From Delphinapterus leucas (taxonomy: Eukaryota; Chordata; Mammalia; Artiodactyla; Monodontidae): a stretch of DNA of 64,000 nt. A program made the translations under genes and the position numbers. Below, one piece after another: positions 22,033 to 34,469 of the stretch. Where the stretch lies: NCBI RefSeq assembly GCF_002288925.2, contig NW_022098020.1, forward strand, positions 32,436,239-32,500,238, read 5' to 3'. The stretch's first letter is position 1. Every line of letters begins with the position of its first letter. Under the pieces are notes generated by a model that was not told the DNA's origin, searched no databases, and saw only the letters and a program-made list of their open reading frames with translations.

Positions 22033-24240
22033 CTGTGGATGGGGCCTGGGCACCAGTATTTTGTCAAAGCTCCTCAGATGATTAAAATGTAGACCCAAGG
22101 TTATGAAGCCCTGATGTAGAGGAGGGAGCCATAAATGTTGGACTAAGTATATGAGATCTGTTGATATAATATGTCAGGGGACATGTCATTCCCTAGACAT
22201 GTCCCCTGAAAGGGCCCTGAAGACACTCCCTTTGCCAAAGTGTTGAGAATTACATTAATAAGGAACGAATGGGAATGTTTGAAAGGCACTATTGTAGCTC
22301 TTATCTGTAGTTTGGATGTGCTAGTGGGAGAGACTGCATTAAAATGGGTTCCCTGATATCAGCAGGGGGTGAAGGGATACAGAGGTGGCTGAGGCCAAGA
22401 GGTGGCCTAGCTTCCAGAAGGTGCTTCGGGATCACGGCAATCAGCAGATTGCAATCAGCACTCGCATAGTCTGACCACAGAGCTTTTTGGAGTAGCCAAG
22501 TGATCATGGGGTCCTTAGGACTAAAATAGGATGGCAGCTAACTGTGGTGCCACTTGACCTTATAACCCCAAACCTCTAGTTTGGCCAACTGGAGCTTAAC
22601 TTGAGCCACCAGAGCAGTTCCCAGATCTGAGTTATTTAGAAGACCCAGAATTTCTGGATAATGTGATAATGTCACAAGTACGTACATAACTTCTTATTCC
22701 TAACCTGGGATAAACTGGCTTCTTCCAGTGGCACTGAATGGCTTAGTAAGAGAGGTACGAAGTCCCACTAATCCACTTGCCAGAAAATGTCCCTTCCTCC
22801 CCAGTTTGAAAAGGCTCTCCCCACCTTGCTTGAGCCCTGTAATGGTATCACCTAAAGAAGTTACTTTCATGGGGAAATCAAAGTTTCTCCAGGCTGCCCT
22901 TACTCCATGACATCACCACTCTCCCAAACGGACCTGTGGCCATTTCCCAGGGTAACTATGTTCTGGGGACAGGGAAATCATCAGACCATTTGAGGAGCAT
23001 TGGACATCTGCTCTGAGGGACCCAGGACTACACTCTGGTACTAGTCCACCTCAGTCAGCCTCCTGATATCTTACACACTTATATCCTAGCACATAATGGC
23101 TCATTTCCCAGTTCAGCAAGAAGAAGAATCCCCACACTGACTCTTTGACCTTGGACTAAAGACAATTATAGTAAGAAGGAGGGAGTCCCTAGAGCTTCTC
23201 TTGCATTCCAAAATTAAAAACAATAGGGACTCCCCCTCACCAAGATGATCTGGTACTGCCACTCCTGTTTCCCCAGTTTGCCAGCAGCAAAGACCATTAC
23301 TGGGCATCTGATATGGTACCTACCTCAGGTACCCAGTGGCAGGTTGTTTATAATCCCTTCCATCTTGAACCGGGCAATGGGCTATCCTCAGGTAGTAAGG
23401 GCCCACTCTGGATTTGAATTTGCCTTCCATGGTCACCATATTTCTTCCCGCAACATCATCAGTAGACTTACTGAATGCTTTACTCCATCATTGCTGTATC
23501 CCACACCACGTGCATCTCAGCAGGGAATTTATTTCAGAGTGAAAGAACTGAGGAAGTGAGATGAAAACTGTGGCATTCCCTGGTCGTATAGGAGGTTAGA
23601 ATGTTTAAGAAAGACTCAGTAGTGCTTATACTTTTACTTCTTCCTCAGCCACAGGGATTGCCCTGCATGTGGAAAATCAGATGTAATGCAAGATGAAAGA
23701 TAAATGAATTGATGCTGTATTTGGCTTCCTCCCACCCTTGGGACAAATAGAAAATAATGTTTTGCTATGAGCAAGTGACTTACCTTCCAATGCTTGATCA
23801 TTTTGGTTTTCCCAACAGGTGAGAAATGGTGCCTGGAGTAGGTACAGTTGGCGTCCCACTGAGCTCCTCTTTTCCTGGCCAGCACACCCAGCCCCCAGCT
23901 GCTGCGGGTGTCGGTGACTAATGGATTCCCTTCTCCAGGGAATCATCCTCACCCGAAAAAGCCTGGGAGGTTCTGCCCTCCCGCAGAAGCAGCTGCCAGA
24001 CAGCGGTGACTGGTCTGCGTGTCCAAGGGCCAAAGGCCTTACCTCCAGGTGGAAAAACTCATGCCTCCGAGCTCCCCGTGGGATTAGGCTGAGACTAGAC
24101 TTCAGTTTGACCTACACGTTTGCCCAGCCTCCTCTCTGCCCTATCCTGATTCCCTCACTCCCTTACAAGTTTTACCTGGGAGTAGTCCCCCAGTAAACCC
24201 CTGTCTCAGGCTCTGTTTCTGGGCAACCCAACCAAAGACA

Positions 24241-24933
24241 GTGCCTCAGGGGTGGTCAAAGGAGGCAGACTCTGCGTGGAACGGGGCCAGCTCTGCCTGG
24301 CCAGCACTGTGGGCTTGTGGGAAGACTCTGGGAACTCCACTGGGCTGATGAGCCGACTGGGGGCCCAGAGGAAGCCCAGCGTAACCCTGTCCCCTGCCAG
24401 GCTCACTTGTGCACACCACTGCACGGCTCCGGAGGAGCAGGATGAGCTCATTAAGAACCATCTGTGCCACCTTCCAGCACAGCAGGTATTTTTACTATAT
24501 GGCAGCTACTGTGTCCCTGGGCATCTTCAGTGAGCTCTATGATTCATTCATAAGATTGGCAAGATGTGCCAAAGGGCATCCTTATTATATTTAGCTGGGA
24601 CTGTTTTTGAAAGACTCAAGGTTGGGAAGAAAAAAAATTAAGTTTCATGGTTGCAACTTGTGCTGTGTTACATACTGAACTGAAAACCAGGAGCTGCAGT
24701 GACCTGGCTGGGGTAGTCCTGTTCTCAAAGTGGCTCCACTGAGGAGACCGGCAGACACCAAGGGCGGGTGGGAGGGGAAGGCTGAGTAGCTCACTGTGGT
24801 CCCCAGGAGGCGTGGGGGGCAGGTAATGCTCCCACTGTAATTGTGGGACAGTGGGGGCCGCAGGGGAGCAGAAGGGGCTGGCATTTGGTGTCCAAAGACA
24901 ATCATTCAGGTTCTGACTATGATCTTCACTGAC
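24241..24933. other. Intergenic, nothing recognised
   Basis: Frames of up to 93 codons on both strands without family resemblance. Confidence 0.55.
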
Positions 24934-24935
24934 TA

Positions 24936-25419
24936 CAGGCAGACCCTGGAGATATTGTGGGTTGGATTCTAGACCACAGCAATAAAACGAATATCACAAT
25001 AAGGCAGTCACAAGAATTGTTTGGTTTCCCAGTGCACAGGAAAGTTATGCTTACACTATACTGTAGTCTATTAAGTGTCCAATAGCACTGTCTAAAAGAA
25101 CAATGTACATACCTTAATTAAAGGATACTTTATTGCTAAAAATCCTTAACCATCATCTGAGCCTTCAGCAAGCCATAGTAGTAACATAAAGACTACTGAT
25201 CACAGATCACTATAACAAATATAATAACAGTGAAAAAGTTTGAAATGTTGTGACAATTACCAAAATGAGACAAAGAAACATGAAGTTAGCAAATGCCGTT
25301 GGGAAAATGACGCTGACAGGCTTGCTTGATGCACAGTTGCCACGAATCTTCAATTTGTGAAAAAAAACAGTATCTGCGAAACGCAATAAAGCAAGTTACA
25401 ATAAAAGGAGGTCTGCCTG
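24936..25419. mobile_element. Tigger-type (Tc1/mariner) non-autonomous DNA transposon
   Basis: A 484-base element with terminal inverted repeats: CAGGCAGACCCTGGAGATAT at the left and the reverse complement of CAGGCAGACCTCC at the right. It is flanked by TA on both sides (24934-24935 and 25420-25421), the mariner target duplication. The interior matches the ends of Tigger1 with the transposase gene removed. No coding capacity. Confidence 0.85.
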
Positions 25420-25421
25420 TA

Positions 25422-26264
25422 CACTTCCTTGAGCCAGTTCCCTTCCTTCTTTCCACCTGCTTTTCCTTTCCTGTAAAACCCAGCTCACAAGATCTCTGCA
25501 AAGAGGCATGTGAGAGAATTTATAAACTGTGAAGTGCTGGGCAGAACAGCAGTTGTTAGGGAGAGACTAAGAGGGGACCCTCAGAGCCTCTGGTATTTCC
25601 TCTCCCTCCTGGGCAGGTAGGCTGGGCAAACTCCCACGATGCCCTGGGGGAGGAAGTATGTCAGAGGAAAACACTTTTCAGCCATAACTTCAACCACCAT
25701 GTCACTTTGTTCTCACTAGTTCCTCTGGGGAAGGGTATTTTAAGGGTGTTTAATTGACGCTGCCTGTTTCGGTGTGGGCAGCTACATGCCCAGACAGGAT
25801 GGGTTGGAGCTGATCTATATTTTGGTGGTGGAAAAGATTAATTCTGGGCCTGCTCAGCTGTCAAGATTCTCCTCTGTGACCACACAGTCATAGATACACA
25901 ACATCCCAGCACAGCATGGATGCCCATCCAGGTCTGCGGCAAAGGACAGAGGCTGGGCAGTGGCTGCAGCATGCTTTGGTTTACATTTCTCTTCCCGAAG
26001 ACGGCTGTTCAAGGAGAGATTTTTGCCTGTCTTACATATAGTCAGTAAAGGAAAATGTGTTTGCAGTTCTCAAGTCCTGTGAACCACCCCAGGGAAACAG
26101 ACTTGAGCAACCCCTTCTTTCGGTGAGTTCTCAAAGAAAAGAACTTTGCTTCATTAGTAAGCACAAGTTCAGCCTCTTCTGGGTACCCAGCCTCATGCTA
26201 GGAATGTGGGCAGGGTTTCAATAGATGGCAGCACTCCAGTTCGTGTTTACAAGCCACTAGGGCA
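25422..26264. other. Intergenic, nothing recognised
   Basis: Mixed-composition sequence with no gene or clear repeat. Confidence 0.55.
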
Positions 26265-26375
26265 AACAGTACTGGACTTGGAGTTAAGGGACCCTGGCCA
26301 AGTTACTTACCCTGTCTGTGTCTCCTCATCTTTAAAATGGGAGTTCAAAAGGTTGCTTATAAGCATGAAATGAGA
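26265..26375 (+). repeat. MIR fragment
   Basis: GCCAAGTTACTTACCCTGTC and CTCATCTTTAAAATGGGAG, MIR core. Confidence 0.7.
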
Positions 26376-26429
26376 AAAGAGAACAGTTTATGACAATGTA
26401 ACTGTGGAATATTAGAGCTAGAAGAGACC

Positions 26430-26900
26430 TTTAACTGTGGTAGCTAGTTTCCCCAAAATGTCCCTCCCCCTCCACCAGTGAACCAAGCCTCTCAGGACTC
26501 ACATCTCCCAGTATTCACTCCCTTAGGTCATAAGGAGCCTTGAGGTTTCCATGACTGGGTCTCTTGGGTAGTTTACTTTTAGGATTCTTGCCCTTAGGAC
26601 CCAGCTCCCATGCTGTGTGAAGCCCCCAAGTCACAAGGAGAAGCCATGTGTAGGCGCTCTGCATGCCACAGCTGAGCTCTCAGCCAGTCTCCAGAATCAA
26701 CTACCAGCCATGAGGGCGAGCCATCTTGATGGCCAACCCAGTCGAGCCTGTTGATGACTCCAGCCAACGTCTGATGGCAACTGTTTGAGAGACCCCAAGT
26801 GGGAACTGCTCAGCTGAGTCCAAGTCAACCCACAAAATAGCAAGTGATAAGAAATTGTTGTTTAATCCACCAGATGTTAGAGCATTTTGTTATACAGCAG
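26430..26900 (+). mobile_element. Old LTR-like repeat
   Basis: Ends with TGTTTAATCCACCAGATGTTAG and TTGTTATACAGCAGTGG, the pattern at the 3' end of several ancient mammalian LTRs. The interior holds no open frame. The family is not assigned. Confidence 0.5.
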
Positions 26901-26999
26901 TGGAAAACCAGAAGGAAAATCTTCTATTTCAGTGGTTATTAAAATCTGGGGGACATGGGCTCCTTTGAGAATAATAATAGTACTCACTACACTCTAGGC

Positions 27000-27160
27000 C
27001 TTATGCCGAATGCTTTACTTAAATAAATAAGATTAAATAAGAATTCCTCATAATGAGGAATCCTCATAATGAGCCTCTGCAGTGGGTACCTTTATTATAA
27101 TCCCCATTTTACAGATGAGGAATCAGAGGCTTAGAGAGGTTGTCTGATGAAAGCTGAGGC
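27000..27160 (-). repeat. MIR fragment
   Basis: ATTATAATCCCCATTTTACA and GATGAGGAATCAGAGGCTTA, reverse-strand MIR core, next to a small local ATAATGAGGAATCCTCATAATGA repeat near 27050. Confidence 0.65.
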
Positions 27161-27479
27161 CTCTTTCCCCAGAAAAATGTCCTCATGCACCAACACCGAT
27201 AACTGACATTTCTCTGTTTGAGAAGCCCTGATGAATCTAACTCGTGTACTTGACATTAGCCAATTGTGGGGTACAGAAGTGCAGTAATTGCTTAAGAGTA
27301 CTGCCTTAGTTCACAGGAAGCCTTTCTCAAGTTGGCACAGAAAAGTCCATATGAGCCAAAAGCTGGTGAGCTGCCCTAAGTAAACAGGCACCTCAGTCAA
27401 AACACGTCCTTTATACATGGCTGCTCCCCAAGCAGAGTATGTGTGGCTGTGTGTGTGTTTAAGGAATGAAACTATAAAA

Positions 27480-30345
27480 GTGCTGGAAGACAATAATGTC
27501 TGTTACAGCTAACAGGAAGTTTGAGAGAATTATGGAAGATAGAAAACAGATGAGTCTGAGCTGATTTGGCAAAGTGAAATAGGATCAGAGAGGCTTTTTT
27601 CTCTAACTCCTAAGGAAATGACAAAAACACTAAGAAAAAATAAACAAACCAGAAAATTTTACTAGTAGGAGCCAGACAAAGGCATAACCTAATGACATAA
27701 GAATTCAAGAAGTGGTGACAAAGGGGAAAAAAATAACTCAGAATACGGTGGAGTGCAGCCTACCTCCTACATGTAACTCTGGTGAGTCAACAGGACCCTG
27801 AGGATTCTACTTACAGACCTATTCTGGAGAGAATGTGACATTTTCTTTTCCTCTTCTATTTGGGTGGGGGGCTGGGTGGGAGAGTAAGAGTAGTGGAAAC
27901 AGCCACTGAGAGGAGAAGGGAGGTACTTTCTCAGATGAAAGCAAGGGCTTTAGGACTCCGCAGTGAATTAGGAGAATATTCACCCCTACCCCACGCTCTC
28001 ATGTTACAGAAAAGTAGACAGAACAAGAAATACTTGTAGCGAAGTTTCTCACAGAATATACTCTGTGTGGATATAGCAGTCCACATTCAAACTAGGAAAA
28101 AATACCCCAAAAAACAAAAGGAAAGAAAAGGACAAAGCATGCCAAAGATAAGTGAAGAACATATTCTAAAAGAAAACAACTCAAAAAACAGAACATGAGT
28201 GCTTCTTCTCACGAATTCAACAGAACAAGAACTGAAAGGTGAGTTCATAAAATCAATAGACCACAGTTAAACCAGATCTTTCAGAATTAAGAAAACAAAT
28301 CGAGGACGAACACAATATCATAAAAGAATTAATAAAAATATTACAGGGACTTCCCTGGTGGTGCAGTGGTTAAGAATCCGCCTGCCAATGCAGGGAACAC
28401 GGGTTTAAGCCCTGGTCGGGGAAGATACCACATGCTGCGGAGCAACTAAGCCCGTGCGCCACAACCACTGAGGCTGTGCTCTAGAGTTCACGAGCAACAG
28501 CTACTGAGCCCACGTGCCACAACTACTGACTCCTGCTCACCTAGAGCCCGTGCTCCACAACAAGAGAGGCCACTGCAATGAGAAGCCCGCACACCGCAAC
28601 TAGAGAAAGCCTGTGCATAGCAATGAAGACACAAAGCAGCCAAAAATGAAATAATTTTTTTAAAAATTTACAAACAGTAAGAAATAAAAGGCTCAAAATC
28701 AAATTGCTATCATAAAAGAACTTATAATCATGACAATGCAAAGGAAAAATACAAAGATATTAATGCAATTAGAAAGAAGAGAATAGGTATTATGAACAAA
28801 GATAAGTCAATGTAAAGAGAACAGAATGACTGAAGAAGAGTAGCAAATAATTTGAGCATCCTGAGATCTTCTAGCAACAAAATATCTTAACATGATACAC
28901 ACACACACAATCTCCTTTATAGCAATGAAACAGTCTGCAAGAAAGTAAAGTAAGGGAATCATCTGTGATTTAGAAAATCGGCAGGAATACCAGCCCTTGA
29001 AGGTAAATAAAAATCAAAAAGCACTTCCCAGCCTGAGGTCATCTTTAGAGAAAAGAGACCTAGAATTTCCTCACATAGAAGCTAACTGGGGTGAGGGGTG
29101 GATGGGAAAGGACAACAAGCCTTAGATGTGAGTAGTGATACAGACACAGAGCAGCAAAACCTGGCATCAATCCAGGACTCAGAGGGGGTTACACCCTGAG
29201 AAAAGGGGTGAAGTAGAAGAAATACTGCCTATCAGAGGCTGATTACAAGAAACAGTGACTTAGGACCAATTCTGTTGGAGGAGAAAAAAAAGCTTCCCCT
29301 GAGATTTCAAGGCCACTGGCCAACACTCATATAGATTCATACACTGAAATATACCAAAAAATCCCAAGGTAAGAATTTAATTTAGAGGGACCCAGGTCTT
29401 TAGTGCCTAAAACTCCTGACAGAGGCAAGCATGTACCTTCAACCCAGGCCTCATAAAACTCCTGCAGGCAAAGTTCCATCATATATGAGCTCACAATATA
29501 AAACCAGAAAATGCCGCAATAAACAAGCCACTGTGATGAGTAAGAGACAGCAAGGAAAAAATGTTACTCACAAAGATTAGATATTAGAATTATCAAATTG
29601 AAAATATTATTTTAATATGATTATGTAAATAACAGAGAATTTAAAAGAAAAAACTATACAAATGAGCAGCAAATGTACTACAAAAGAACCAAAAAGACTT
29701 CTTCTAGAAATGAAGGCTATAATAAAAATTAAAATATCTATGAGTTGAAAAGCAAAAAAGAGCTGAAAAAAGAAACAGTGAACTCAAATATAAATCTGAA
29801 GAAATTACACAGAACGCAGCTCAGAGAGGCAGAAATATGGAAAACTTTGGTTAAGAAAATGACAAGATGGAGTGAGAAATTTCAACATACATTCAATCAG
29901 GGTTAGAAAAGCAGATAACGGAGAGAATGGGGGAAGAGGCAATAGTCAAAGAAATAGTAGCTGAGAATTTTTGCAGAATTTGGTGAAGATGTGAATCCTC
30001 ATATTTAGAAAGTTCCCAAAAAATCCTAAACAGGATAAACAATAAAAAAAGGCCATATCCAGACATCATAGTGAAAAGACAGAATGCCAAAGACAAAGAC
30101 AAGATCTTAAAAGAAGCTTGAAAGAAAAGATAGATTATCTACAAAAATATAAAAATCAATATCTGACTTCTCAAATATATAAGCCAGAAGATAGTGGAAT
30201 CAAGTCTTCAAAGTGCTGATAGAAATAACTGTCAACTAGATTTATAAACCCAACGAAACTATATTTCTGGAATGAGTGAAAACAGAGCACCATAGGGGCA
30301 GGGTCAGTAAATGATAGTGCAGCTGCTCAGAGAATTATGCCACCA
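27480..30345 (+). mobile_element. AT-rich region with old L1M sequence (ORF1-like part at 29560-30345)
   Basis: From 29560 the text resembles decayed L1 ORF1 (AAATATATAAGCCAGAAGAT, ACTGTCAACTAGATTTATAAACCC). The earlier part is A-rich with L1-like composition but fewer clear matches, and it is interrupted by a CHR SINE at 28347. No open frame survives. Confidence 0.5.
28347..28655 (+). mobile_element. CHR-type SINE, long form
   Basis: Head GGACTTCCCTGGTGGTGCAG, B-box-like GGTTTAAGCCC (diverged), then internal CCACAACTACTGA units and the AAGCAGCCAAAAATG end. An imperfect flanking repeat (AAAAATATTACA / AAAAATTTACA) may be the TSD. More diverged than the short copies, so older. Confidence 0.9.
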
Positions 30346-30839
30346 TTTAAAAAATAAAAAGAAGTTATGACAACTATTAGTATCCTAGAAAAATTCTTAG
30401 AATAGTGAGAAACAGGACCTGCACTTGTATGTTAAATAAGCCTACCTAGGACAACATAATACAAGGAAATAACTTCAATGGTATTAGTGATGGTAATAGG
30501 AGAGTGGGGTTTTGAGTTACTTTAAAACTTTTCTGAAATGGATTATTTTCATAGAAAACTTCAATTTCCCCAGGCCTCACCAAACTAGAGAAACAAGCTG
30601 AGATCACAGTAGCAAGAATGAGTTGCACTGGCTTTGACCTCTAACAGACTGGTGGACTAATACTGGCTGCTTGAAGAGCTACACTGTGATGTATTCTGAA
30701 GCCCCACTGAAGTTCAAGGGCACAGAATGCTGAAATCAATTAATCATGTCTGCCATGGGAGCAGAATCAGAAGCAACAGCATATGAGCTTTGTGTTTGTC
30801 ATTCTAGACCTAAAGATTCCAATTTGCCTATGGCTTTTC

Positions 30840-31370
30840 TTTTAAAAACTGAGATATAATTAGCACACAGCAAGGTGCAATGATCTTAGGTGTTCAGCTT
30901 GATAGGTTTTGACAACTGCCTACATCCTTGGAACCACCACCACAAGCAAGATATGGAACATTTTCATCATCCTGGAATGATCATTTTCATCATTCTCAAC
31001 CTGATGGGCATTTGGGTTGTTTACAGTTTGAGGCTATTTATAAATAAAGTTGCTTACGAATGTTCATATACAAATCGTTTTGAGGACATGTGTTTTCATT
31101 TTCTTGGGTAAGAATAGTAAGAATGAAACTACGGAGTCAAAGCGTAGATGTGTATTTGTTTAACTTTACAAGAACTTGTCAAACAAGTTTCCGAAGTGGT
31201 TATACTATTTTGCATTCCTACAGGCAGTTGTTCCACATCCTCACCAAGAGGTGGTGTCATTCTGAGGTTGGCCATCCTAGTGGCGTGAAATGGTTTTTCA
31301 CCGTGGTTTCAGTTGTTATTTCCCTGATCACTAAAACACTGGAGACCTTTTACATATGCTTAGCGGACAC
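30840..31370 (-). mobile_element. Old L1M 3' fragment, reverse orientation
   Basis: GAGATATAATTAGCACACAG, AATCAAGATATGGAACA-type text, TGTTCCACATCCTCACCAAG and ATCCTAGTGGCGTGAAATGG match the reverse strand of an L1M 3' region. Confidence 0.75.
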
Positions 31371-32102
31371 TTGTATAGCTCTTTTGTTAAGTGTTCCTGT
31401 GTGTTATTTATTGAGTATTAAAATGGTTTCATCCTTAAAAGGAAGTGTATGGGAAGCTCCTCTGCGGGCTGGGGTCTGGCTTCTGTATCAAGGTTATTTC
31501 GTTGTTGTCATTGCCACAGAATGCAGAAATTCCCATGACTGTCTGGCTTTCTTACCTCCGGTAACCAGGTGCTCTTTCCTCCTGTTTCTCTAGCTCCTGA
31601 GCTCTCTGCCTTGGGACCTCTCTTACCCTGCCTTGAGATGCCGCAGTCCTGAATTCTGCTGGCCATCCGGCCACATGCCCTTGGTTGCCCTGGTTCAGAG
31701 TGTGGGCCTGTTGTTTGGTTACCATCTCATGGGCCCAGCTCTGGCTGGTCCAGCCCTGCCCCACCTCTTAGTTCCCCCTGCCTCCGAGCTGGGCATTTGG
31801 AAGTGTCTGCTCTGGGAAGTCTGGGGGTTCGATGGTATTGATTCTACACCCATTAGTAGCAGATGTTAAGAGACAGGGTGATCTAGTTGTCTGGCTTTGG
31901 GGCTTGTTTTTCCCCTGAGTTAAGTACTTTCCGGGTACTTTTCTCCCAAATGGAAAAAAGAAAAAGAAAACTATTTGTCACTATTCTAAGTGGGAAAGAA
32001 AAACGCTGGCAATGAGAGCGGATGGAACTTCCATCTTCTCCTCTTCTCACAAAAGCCTCTTGTCTCCATAGCCTATGGCCACTGTTCCCAGCATCCTCCT
32101 TA
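31371..32102. other. Intergenic, nothing recognised
   Basis: Between an L1M fragment and a CHR SINE. A 167-codon frame at 31090-31593 begins inside L1M sequence and is not a gene. Confidence 0.55.
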
Positions 32103-32114
32103 TGCATTATTTCT

Positions 32115-32454
32115 CTTTTTTAAAAATTAATTTATTTGTTTGTTTTTATTTTTTTCAGCTGTGTTGGGTCTTCATTGCTGCATGCGGGCTTTCTCTAGTT
32201 GCGATGAGTGGGGGCTACTCTTCATTGTGGTGCATGGGCTTCTCATTGTCGTGGCTTCTCTTGTTGCGGAGCACAGGCTCTAGGCATGCGGGCTTCACTA
32301 GTTGTGGCTCACGGGCTCTAGAGCGCAGGCTCAGTAGTTGTGGCACACAGGCTTAGTTGCTCCACGGCATGTGGGATCTTCGCGGGCAGGGCTCGAACCT
32401 GTGTCCCCTGCACTAGCAGGTGGATTCTTAACCACTGGGCCACCAGGGAAGCCC
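32115..32454 (-). mobile_element. CHR-type SINE, long form, reverse orientation
   Basis: Reverse complement with TAGTTGTGG-containing internal units and the GGGAAGCCC head at the right. TSD TGCATTATTTCT at 32103-32114 and 32455-32466. Confidence 0.93.
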
Positions 32455-32869
32455 TGCATTATTTCTTAATTAAGATCAATATTTTAGTTGTGGAGAAGTC
32501 TTAATCATGGGAATAGAACTTGCATCTCTCTGGCTGTGTCTTACCAAGACAAGTCAAAAGCACCATCTCTCACTGGGTGGTTCACAAGCAAATAAATAAA
32601 AATAAGTTAATAACCAGGACTTTTCCCTCCATGGACCCAGCTGCCTGGCATGTCCAGGCTGGAAAGACAGTGGACACAGCTGGTAGAGTATCAAGGACCA
32701 CCGCTGCGGGGGCTTGTTGCAAATTTTCTGTTTCCAGGCTGCACGAGAGTGTTGGGTGGTGGTGTGACCTGCACTTAGACTCAGCTATGTCATGAACTGA
32801 CCATGACTGGGCCTGGTTCTTACTCTCCCCCACCATGTTTTCACTTCTGTGAATGGGAACAACAATGCC

Positions 32870-33240
32870 TGCCTTGCCCATTAATGCAGTCAACAAGTAA
32901 ATATCCAGCCTTGTGCCGCATGCTAGGGAAAGCACTTGAACAGCATAGAGGCTGTCTCTGGCTTCATGGAGCTAGCATCGTGGTTGAGGAGTTGGATATT
33001 AGAATCAGGAAATAAATAATGTGTGATGAGCTTTACAATGGGGAAGTACTGAGGATTATGGAAGCCTGGAGGAAGGGCACTTAAAGCAGGTGCAGAGGGT
33101 CACAGGAGGTAGCATCTAAGTGGTCCCCAAAGGAGACTGGGAATTAATTGGACAAGGAGATATGAGAAGAGCATTCTGTACTGGGAAGAGCATGTATGGA
33201 GGAAGGACCTCAGTAAGAGAAAATGCAGAGTGTGTTAAGG
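32870..33240 (+). repeat. Ancient mammalian interspersed repeat
   Basis: Same family as 10290-10570: ATGGAGCTAGCATCGTGG, AGGAAATAAATAATG, then AGAGCATTCTGTACTGG further on. Confidence 0.5.
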
Positions 33241-33999
33241 AAAGTAAAAGACTTTCAGATGACTGGGCCTGGAAGGCATAGTGGGTAGAGAAAAAAAGAG
33301 AGCTGGAGAGAGCTGGGGCTTTAAGACAGCACAGAGCAGAGACAACTCCTGTTCCTACTATGTCTTGTTCAAATTCCTGACCCAAAGAATCCACGAGCAT
33401 AATAATAAATGGTTGTTGTATGCCACGGAGTTTTGGCGTAATTTGTTATGAAGCAATGGTAACAAAGTACACATTATTTTAATGAAGTTCAGTGACATCA
33501 GAGCAATGGAAAAGTAATGCTTACAAAGCTTTGAATATCCCTCCTCTTGTGTGTTCCAAGCATCCATATTGTTGTCCCAAACGGGTGTTACTCTTAAGCT
33601 TGGTGCAGACAAGAATTTTAATCTTAAGGCATGTTTCTTTCAGAGATATCAGGGAATCTGATTTAGGCCATAGCAACTCATTAAAGTCTCCTGCTCTCTA
33701 CTCGCTAACACCTAAAACTCCTAATACTTTTTCACTCTTCTGCTCCAACATAACTCTCATCCATGCTGTCTTTTCCCATCATCAATACATTTCCAGGCAA
33801 CGTGTTCCTTTTATGTTGTACAATCCTGCTACGCAAAGCAGCCTTAGGAGTTCTTGTTACAACATAATTGCCTTTCTTTTGATAATCAACCCGTGTATTT
33901 TTTCTTTTAATATTTAAAGCTGGAGAAGGGGAAAATGTGACCTAAGAAGAAACAAAATCTGAATAGTCCTATATCTGTAAGACAACTGAATTTATAATT
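33241..33999. other. Intergenic, partly old repeat
   Basis: The text near 33400-33460 (AATAATAAATGGTTGTTG, TAATTTGTTATGAAGCAATG) resembles the 3' end of an old LTR. The remainder is not recognised. Confidence 0.45.
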
Positions 34000-34242
34000 A
34001 AGAAAAAAAAAGTTCATTACAAGAACACTCCAGGCTCACTGGTGAATTCTATCAAAAATTTAAGGAAGAAACAATATGAACATCATATAACCTCTTTCAA
34101 AAAATAGAGGAGGAGGGATTTCATTTTATGAGGCTAGCTTATCTCTAATATCAAAACCTGACAAACACATTACAAAAGAAATACAGACCAATATCCCTTA
34201 TGAACCTAGACACAAAAATCCTTAACAAAATATTAGTAAATC
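34000..34242 (+). mobile_element. Old L1 ORF2 fragment, left part
   Basis: GGTGAATTCTATCAAAAATT, ATCAAAACCTGACAAACAC and AGACCAATATCCCTTATGAA match the RT region of ORF2. It continues at 34470 beyond a SINE. Confidence 0.85.
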
Positions 34243-34458
34243 GGGCTTCCCTGGTGGCGCAGTGGTTGAGAGTCCGCCTGCCGATGCAGGGGATACAGGT
34301 TCGTGCCCCGGACTGGGAGGATCCCACATGCCGCGGAGCGGCTGGGCCCGTGAGCCATGGCCGCTGAGCCTGCGCATCCGGAGCCTGTGCTCCGCAACGG
34401 GAGAGGCCACAACAGTGAGAGGCCCACGTACAGCAAAAAAATAAATAAATAAAATAAA
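34243..34458 (+). mobile_element. CHR-type SINE, short form, inside an old L1
   Basis: Complete short-form SINE with an AAATAAATAAATAA-type tail. TSD ATTAGTAAATC at 34232-34242 and 34459-34469. L1 ORF2 sequence lies on both sides. Confidence 0.95.
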
Positions 34459-34469
34459 ATTAGTAAATC

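Larger units (their letters stand above)
21543..22105 (+). mobile_element. MER5-like hAT element, split by a long-form CHR SINE
   Basis: GGCAGCTCTCAAGCATGGCT, ATTAGAATCATCTGAGGGGC, then, after the SINE, GCCTGGGCACCAGTATTTTG and CTCCTCAGATGATT. The order fits the MER5/Charlie group of non-autonomous elements. Confidence 0.65.
20740..24240 (+). mobile_element. Decayed ancient LTR-retrotransposon-like region (tentative)
   Basis: Two related blocks (20970-21190 and 22710-22935), a stretch of degraded coding-like sequence (23240-23560), and an LTR-like right end (about 23810-24240, finishing GTTTCTGGGCAACCCAACC) suggest an old endogenous retroelement. It is interrupted by a MER5-type element carrying a CHR SINE (21543-22105). 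No frame is intact. The assignment is tentative. Confidence 0.3.

Noticed and set aside
25286..25501. 71-codon minus-strand frame
   Set aside because: It lies mostly in the right end of the Tigger-type element and is non-coding there.
30890..31593. Overlapping plus-strand frames of 73 and 167 codons
   Set aside because: They begin in, and mostly overlap, reversed L1M 3' sequence; chance frames.
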